NCBI RefSeq assembly: GCF_000425465.1
Contig: NZ_AUDM01000010.1
Span: 1-64,000, forward strand
Source: Flavobacterium filum DSM 17961
Lineage (GTDB): Bacteria; Bacteroidota; Bacteroidia; Flavobacteriales; Flavobacteriaceae
Reading direction: 5' to 3'
DNA: 64,000 bases
Part shown: positions 60,900 to 64,000 of the stretch, piece after piece
How the letters are laid out: each line of letters begins with the position of its first letter
How positions within the stretch are numbered: the stretch's first letter is position 1
Made by a program: the position numbers and the translations under genes
The notes under the pieces: generated by a model
Database searches by the model: none
What the model saw: the letters and a program-made list of their open reading frames with translations, nothing else
What the model was told of the DNA's origin: nothing

Positions 60900-61787
60900 T
60901 TAATATCCTTCAACAGGAATTTCTAAAACATATTCCTTCTTGGTTTTATTGGCAAGTGATTTGTCTCTCAACCAAGGATTGTGAATTTTTAAAATCTTAT
61001 AATTTATACCTTGTGTTTTAGCAAATGAAGCCAAATCAGTAATTGTAGAATCTACCGTAATTTTTTTCACTTCGATAGGATGATATAAACTTTCTTTTGG
61101 TAAATCAAAACCGTATTTTACAGGGTTTTTCATGATTTCTTTTAACGCTAAAATCCTGAAAACATAACGTGACGTTTCTTCTGTCAATAACAAATCATAA
61201 TAATCATTCACTTGCTGATTAGTGATTTGTTTATTAATTCCGCCCATTCCACCATTATAAGCTGCGGCGGCTAATGTCCAACTTCCAAACTTATTTTTGG
61301 CCTCTATTAAATACTTGCAAGCCGCTTCAGTTGATTTTTCTAAATGATAGCGTTCATCTACAAAATCATTTACTTCCATCCCTTTTTCCTTGGCAGTTTC
61401 GGGCATAAATTGCCAAACACCTCTTGCTCCGGATGGAGAAACAACATTGGCTAAGCCACTTTCAATAACTGCTAAATATTTAAAATCATCCGGAATATCA
61501 TATTTCTTTAAAATTGGCTCAATTATCGGAAACGTGCGATTTGCTCTTTTCAAAATTAACGTTGTAGTAGAATGCAAATTCGTGTTGATAATCATTTCTC
61601 TATCAAATCGTTCTCTCACATCAGCCACATGCAACGGAGTTTTTTCTCCGGCAAAATCTATAGCTGAAGGCAAACTAGCCACTTCTCGTTTGGGTACGAG
61701 TTTTGTTTCATTCACTGTAGAATAAATTAAAAAACTACTACAACCTAACAAGGCTAAAGTAAAGGCAATTTTTTTAAATCGTTCCAT
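60900..61787 (-). CDS. Lytic transglycosylase (MltD-like, SLT domain)
   Basis: This 295-residue protein has an N-terminal membrane or signal segment (KIAFTLALLGCSSFLIYSTV). Residues ~95-215 form an SLT domain with catalytic Glu109 (YLAVIESGLANVVSPSGARG), VWQFMPETAKEKGM and LAAAAYNGG. The C-terminal ~45 residues (FAKTQGINYKILKIHNPWL) resemble a LysM-like module. It cleaves peptidoglycan glycan strands to 1,6-anhydro ends. It precedes the TSUP gene by 4 nt. Confidence 0.9.
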   Translation of the reverse strand: MERFKKIAFTLALLGCSSFLIYSTVNETKLVPKREVASLPSAIDFAGEKTPLHVADVRERFDREMIINTNLHSTTTLILKRANRTFPIIEPILKKYDIPDDFKYLAVIESGLANVVSPSGARGVWQFMPETAKEKGMEVNDFVDERYHLEKSTEAACKYLIEAKNKFGSWTLAAAAYNGGMGGINKQITNQQVNDYYDLLLTEETSRYVFRILALKEIMKNPVKYGFDLPKESLYHPIEVKKITVDSTITDLASFAKTQGINYKILKIHNPWLRDKSLANKTKKEYVLEIPVEGY

Positions 61788-61835
61788 CGTCCTCTTTTTT
61801 TTATATTGGTAAAACTACAAAAACCTTTCCAAAAA

Positions 61836-62498
61836 TTAATTTGAATTCAGTATAATTTTTGGTAAATGTTCGTTGAACCACCTGAATTTATTCAAAATCA
61901 TAATGTGTGTTCCTCCTTTGAGAACGGTACAATCTTGAATATATTTTATTGGAAAAACTTCATCCGCATCTCCGTGAATATGAATAACATTAGTATCAAC
62001 CGTAGTTCTATCCCACAAAATAATAGTTTCAATGGCCCAATCCAAATAGCTTTTATCTCTTACACTCAAGTACTTTTCATACAATTTCAAACGTTGAGTG
62101 ATTGTTGAACCAAACGAAAACTTGGCCATCGATTCAACATTTTGAATTAATCCGGTTGGAAGAATTTTGTACGCTTTTGTTGTTTTAGCCAATTTCATTC
62201 TTCTAGGAAATTCACGATTGGTTTTTACACTCGAAATGATGATTGTTTTTCGAACCGAAATTACCTTTGATAATTCCTGAACAATTACTCCTCCAAACGA
62301 AACACCAATTAAAACGGGTTGTTCGTGTTTTATATTTTCAGCCAAACGTTTAACATAGGCTGAAATAGGTTCATTTGGAATCGGTAAAATCCATTCTAAA
62401 AAAAATTGCTCAAATTGCTCTTCAGGCAAATGAATGCGTTCAAAAATTGTTGGACTTGCCGCCAAACCGGGCATAAAATAAACAGGGATTTTTTCCAT
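61836..62498 (-). CDS. Alpha/beta hydrolase
   Basis: This 220-residue cytosolic protein has the nucleophile elbow GVSFGG (Ser67), an oxyanion-side segment YFMPGLAASP, an acid segment HIHGDADEVFP and the catalytic-type His in KGGTHIMI. The substrate is unknown. It stands alone, 48 nt upstream of the transglycosylase gene on the same strand. Confidence 0.85.
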   Translation of the reverse strand: MEKIPVYFMPGLAASPTIFERIHLPEEQFEQFFLEWILPIPNEPISAYVKRLAENIKHEQPVLIGVSFGGVIVQELSKVISVRKTIIISSVKTNREFPRRMKLAKTTKAYKILPTGLIQNVESMAKFSFGSTITQRLKLYEKYLSVRDKSYLDWAIETIILWDRTTVDTNVIHIHGDADEVFPIKYIQDCTVLKGGTHIMILNKFRWFNEHLPKIILNSN

Positions 62499-62622
62499 TA
62501 TTACAGAATTGGCATAAAATTACACTTTTCGTTTTATTCAAACGTAAATAGCTCGTTAAATATCTACTTATTTATAAGAAATACATTAACATTTTGGTTA
62601 AAAAAGCTAATTGATAATTTTG

Positions 62623-62630
62623 TAACTTTG
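62623..62630 (+). promoter_or_regulatory. -7 element of the GNAT gene
   Basis: TAACTTTG matches TAnnTTTG, 36 nt before the ATG at 62667. It rules out an in-frame start far upstream at 62406, which would overlap the hydrolase gene. Confidence 0.55.
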
Positions 62631-62666
62631 CAATCAATTCCTTTCACTTTATTCAATTTGAAAACC

Positions 62667-62948
62667 ATGGAAATCAAAGACAATCAACTATTGAGACAAT
62701 TTGAAACCCAAACGCCAAATGGTCTTTTGGTAATGGAATATGCCATACAAGAGAAAAAATTATTTTTGACTAAATTAATAGTTCGTGAAGAAGCCGATGC
62801 GTCTTTGAGTGAAGATTTTATGAAAGCTATTTTAGCATTAGCAACTGAAAAAAAATTCAAAGTGGTACCCACTCACCCGCTTGTGGCACAGTTTTTCAGA
62901 AAAAATCCGGTGTATAAAGAATTACTTCCTCCGGGAATCAAAATTTAA
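62667..62948 (+). CDS. Small GNAT-like N-acetyltransferase (YidJ/NATD1 type)
   Basis: This 93-residue protein matches the minimal YidJ-type GNAT family: an N-terminal strand pair (GLLVMEYAIQEKKLFLTKLIV), a helix (LSEDFMKAILALATEKKFKVVPTHPLVAQFFRKNP) and a final strand. The acceptor is unknown. It ends 2 nt before the methyltransferase gene, so the two are co-transcribed. Confidence 0.8.
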   Translation: MEIKDNQLLRQFETQTPNGLLVMEYAIQEKKLFLTKLIVREEADASLSEDFMKAILALATEKKFKVVPTHPLVAQFFRKNPVYKELLPPGIKI

Positions 62949-62950
62949 TC

Positions 62951-63577
62951 ATGAAATGTCCGTTGTGTGTCGATATTGCCAATCATTTTTATACGCACAA
63001 ACACCGTGAATTTTATTTTTGTTCCACTTGTTTTTCAGTCTTTTTAGACACTAAAAACTATATGTCTGAATCGGATGAAAAAAAGCATTACGAATTTCAC
63101 AATAATGATGTAAACGATAAAGGCTATCAGCAATTTGCTTCGCCTATTGTAAAAATTGTATTGAACGATTTCACACCCAAACACTCCGGTTTAGATTTCG
63201 GTGCAGGAACCAACTCGGTGATTGTGAAATTATTGAAAGACAAAAAATACAACATAGTAGAATACGACCCTTTCTTTTCCAACCAACCTGAAGTTTTGGA
63301 AAAACATTACGATTACATCACCTGTTGCGAAGTGATTGAACATTTTCACCATCCGTTTGAGGAATTTAAAAAACTATACCAACTTCTAAAACCAGGTGGA
63401 AAACTCATCTGCATGACCGATTTTTTCTCCGAAACTCAAAATTTTGACACCTGGTATTACAAAAATGACCATTCACATGTGTTCTTCTATCATCCCAAAA
63501 CAATGGAATGGATTACTAAAAATATTAGTTTTTCGAGTTATACGATTGATGGGAGAGTGACGGTTTTTGAGAGGTAG
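62951..63577 (+). CDS. Zinc-ribbon class I SAM methyltransferase
   Basis: This 208-residue protein starts with a CPLC...CSTC zinc ribbon (Cys3, Cys6, Cys24, Cys27), then a class I methyltransferase core with the SAM motif GLDFGAGTNSVIV, acidic strand VEYDPFF, CCEVIEHFHHPFEEF and LKPGGKLICMTDFF. The substrate is unknown. It follows the GNAT gene after 2 nt. Confidence 0.85.
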   Translation: MKCPLCVDIANHFYTHKHREFYFCSTCFSVFLDTKNYMSESDEKKHYEFHNNDVNDKGYQQFASPIVKIVLNDFTPKHSGLDFGAGTNSVIVKLLKDKKYNIVEYDPFFSNQPEVLEKHYDYITCCEVIEHFHHPFEEFKKLYQLLKPGGKLICMTDFFSETQNFDTWYYKNDHSHVFFYHPKTMEWITKNISFSSYTIDGRVTVFER

Positions 63578-63616
63578 TATTCAGTTTACAGTTTATAGTC
63601 GCAGTCTCTTGCTAGT

Positions 63617-63727
63617 TGTGTCATTCCGACGAAGGAGGAATCTCATAACGTTTAAAGTGCTTAGTTATTCCTAATAAAAATAATTTGCCATAGATTATGT
63701 GATTTCTCCTATCGTCGAAATGACACA
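63617..63727. repeat. Imperfect terminal inverted repeat element
   Basis: Arms 63617-63649 (tgtgtcattccgacgaagga...) and 63695-63727 pair imperfectly over about 30 bp around an AT-rich ~45-nt centre. There is no coding capacity. The tgtcattycgacga ends resemble extragenic palindromes or MITE-like repeats. Confidence 0.7.
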
Positions 63728-63748
63728 AAATAAGAAAAATTCTAATTT

Positions 63749-64000
63749 TTAAATAGAGACAACATCCCTCACAAATTCCATCCTCACAGAACCATCTTCA
63801 TCAATTTTTGTCAATTTGATTTCGTGCAAAGTGTTCACCAATTCAGGATTCCAAGGGGTTTTTACTTTTACATAGTTTTCGGTAAAACCGTGAATATAAC
63901 CTTCTTTATTTTCGGCTTCAAACAAAACGGTTCGGGTAGTTCCTAGTTGACTTTCGTAGAATGCTCTTCTTTTCTTTACAGATAATCCACGAAGCATCTT
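63749..64000 (-). CDS. mtaB: MtaB-type tRNA methylthiotransferase, C-terminal fragment
   Basis: The frame is open to the window edge, so only the last 83 codons are present. The visible part matches the end of the radical-SAM domain (LRGLSVKKRRAFYESQLG) and the TRAM domain (TVLFEAENKEGYIHGFTENYVKV; LVNTLHEIKLTKID). MtaB adds a methylthio group to t6A37 of tRNA. The related RimO/MiaB enzymes cannot be fully excluded from this fragment, but the 'LSVKKRRAFYES' segment favours MtaB. Confidence 0.8.
   Translation of the reverse strand, partial: KMLRGLSVKKRRAFYESQLGTTRTVLFEAENKEGYIHGFTENYVKVKTPWNPELVNTLHEIKLTKIDEDGSVRMEFVRDVVSI

Noticed and set aside
62406..62666. Extension of the GNAT protein to an upstream ATG
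   Set aside because: It is antisense to the alpha/beta hydrolase gene, and a -7 element at 62623-62630 lies downstream of that start.

Overview
The window is AT-rich chromosomal DNA from a gliding-type member of the Bacteroidota, most likely a Flavobacteriaceae species close to Flavobacterium. The evidence is the gliding-motility/type IX secretion (T9SS) sorting domains, PorP/SprF and PorE-like OmpA proteins, YceI and DUF5777 proteins, crtI-crtB-crtZ carotenoid genes, the near absence of Shine-Dalgarno sequences, and many -7 elements of the Bacteroidota form TAnnTTTG. Gene content is mostly housekeeping. An accessory patch lies at about 14.2-17.0 kb, and an intein interrupts dnaB.

Layout. 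0-4.1 kb: 3' end of a large SprB-like adhesin with its SprF-like and OmpA-like partners. 4.2-4.3 kb: GC-rich repeat element. 4.3-7.5 kb: ABC-F protein and an MFS transporter. 7.5-14.2 kb (minus strand): DUF2007 protein, one-domain DEAD-like protein, sigma-54 activator without a DNA-binding domain, K+/H+ antiporter and an ABC-2 exporter. 14.2-17.0 kb: second copy of the GC-rich repeat, an Mrr-like nuclease, a GIY-YIG nuclease bracketed by related repeats, and an orphan lipoprotein. 17-22 kb: T9SS-secreted SGNH/PKD protein, dnaJ-grpE, YceI lipoprotein, SDR epimerase. 22-25.5 kb: thrS-infC-rpmI-rplT, with infC using a non-canonical start codon. 25.5-31.6 kb: cyanophycin genes (isoaspartyl peptidase, cyanophycinase, cyanophycin synthetase) plus a secreted protein of unknown function. 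31.7-38.6 kb: intein-containing dnaB, accA, EamA transporter, LptF/G permease, tgt. 38.7-43.8 kb: split transketolase, FKBP-like lipoprotein, S4 protein, methyltransferase, phosphoribosyltransferase, shikimate kinase. 43.9-44.2 kb: two identical tRNA-Lys and one tRNA-Leu. 44.3-48.0 kb: CarH-like B12/light regulator and crtIBZ. 48.1-52.2 kb: two DUF3857 proteins. 52.3-55.9 kb: divergent cluster of exported proteins (DUF5777 barrel, T9SS DOMON-like protein, ankyrin, OB-fold, c-type cytochrome, YceI). 55.9-64 kb: carB, rpmH, TPR-like protein, thioredoxin-like protein, half-size TSUP permease, lytic transglycosylase, alpha/beta hydrolase, GNAT, methyltransferase, and the 3' end of mtaB.

How the genes work together. 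The adhesin/SprF/OmpA trio looks like a substrate-specific T9SS surface export set. The cyanophycin genes supply polymer synthesis, exopeptidase cleavage and beta-Asp dipeptide hydrolysis. The MerR/B12 gene sits directly upstream of crtIBZ, and the crtI promoter is covered by a perfect TTGTTTAAC/GTTAAACAA inverted repeat whose half-site recurs at the regulator's own promoter; this suggests light- and cobalamin-controlled pigment synthesis. The 52-56 kb cluster combines a secreted DOMON-like protein (candidate heme ligands Met68 and His159), a CxxCH lipoprotein, YceI and an outer-membrane barrel. It is the best candidate here for an uncharacterised cell-envelope redox system. All functional calls come from reading motifs; no database search was run.
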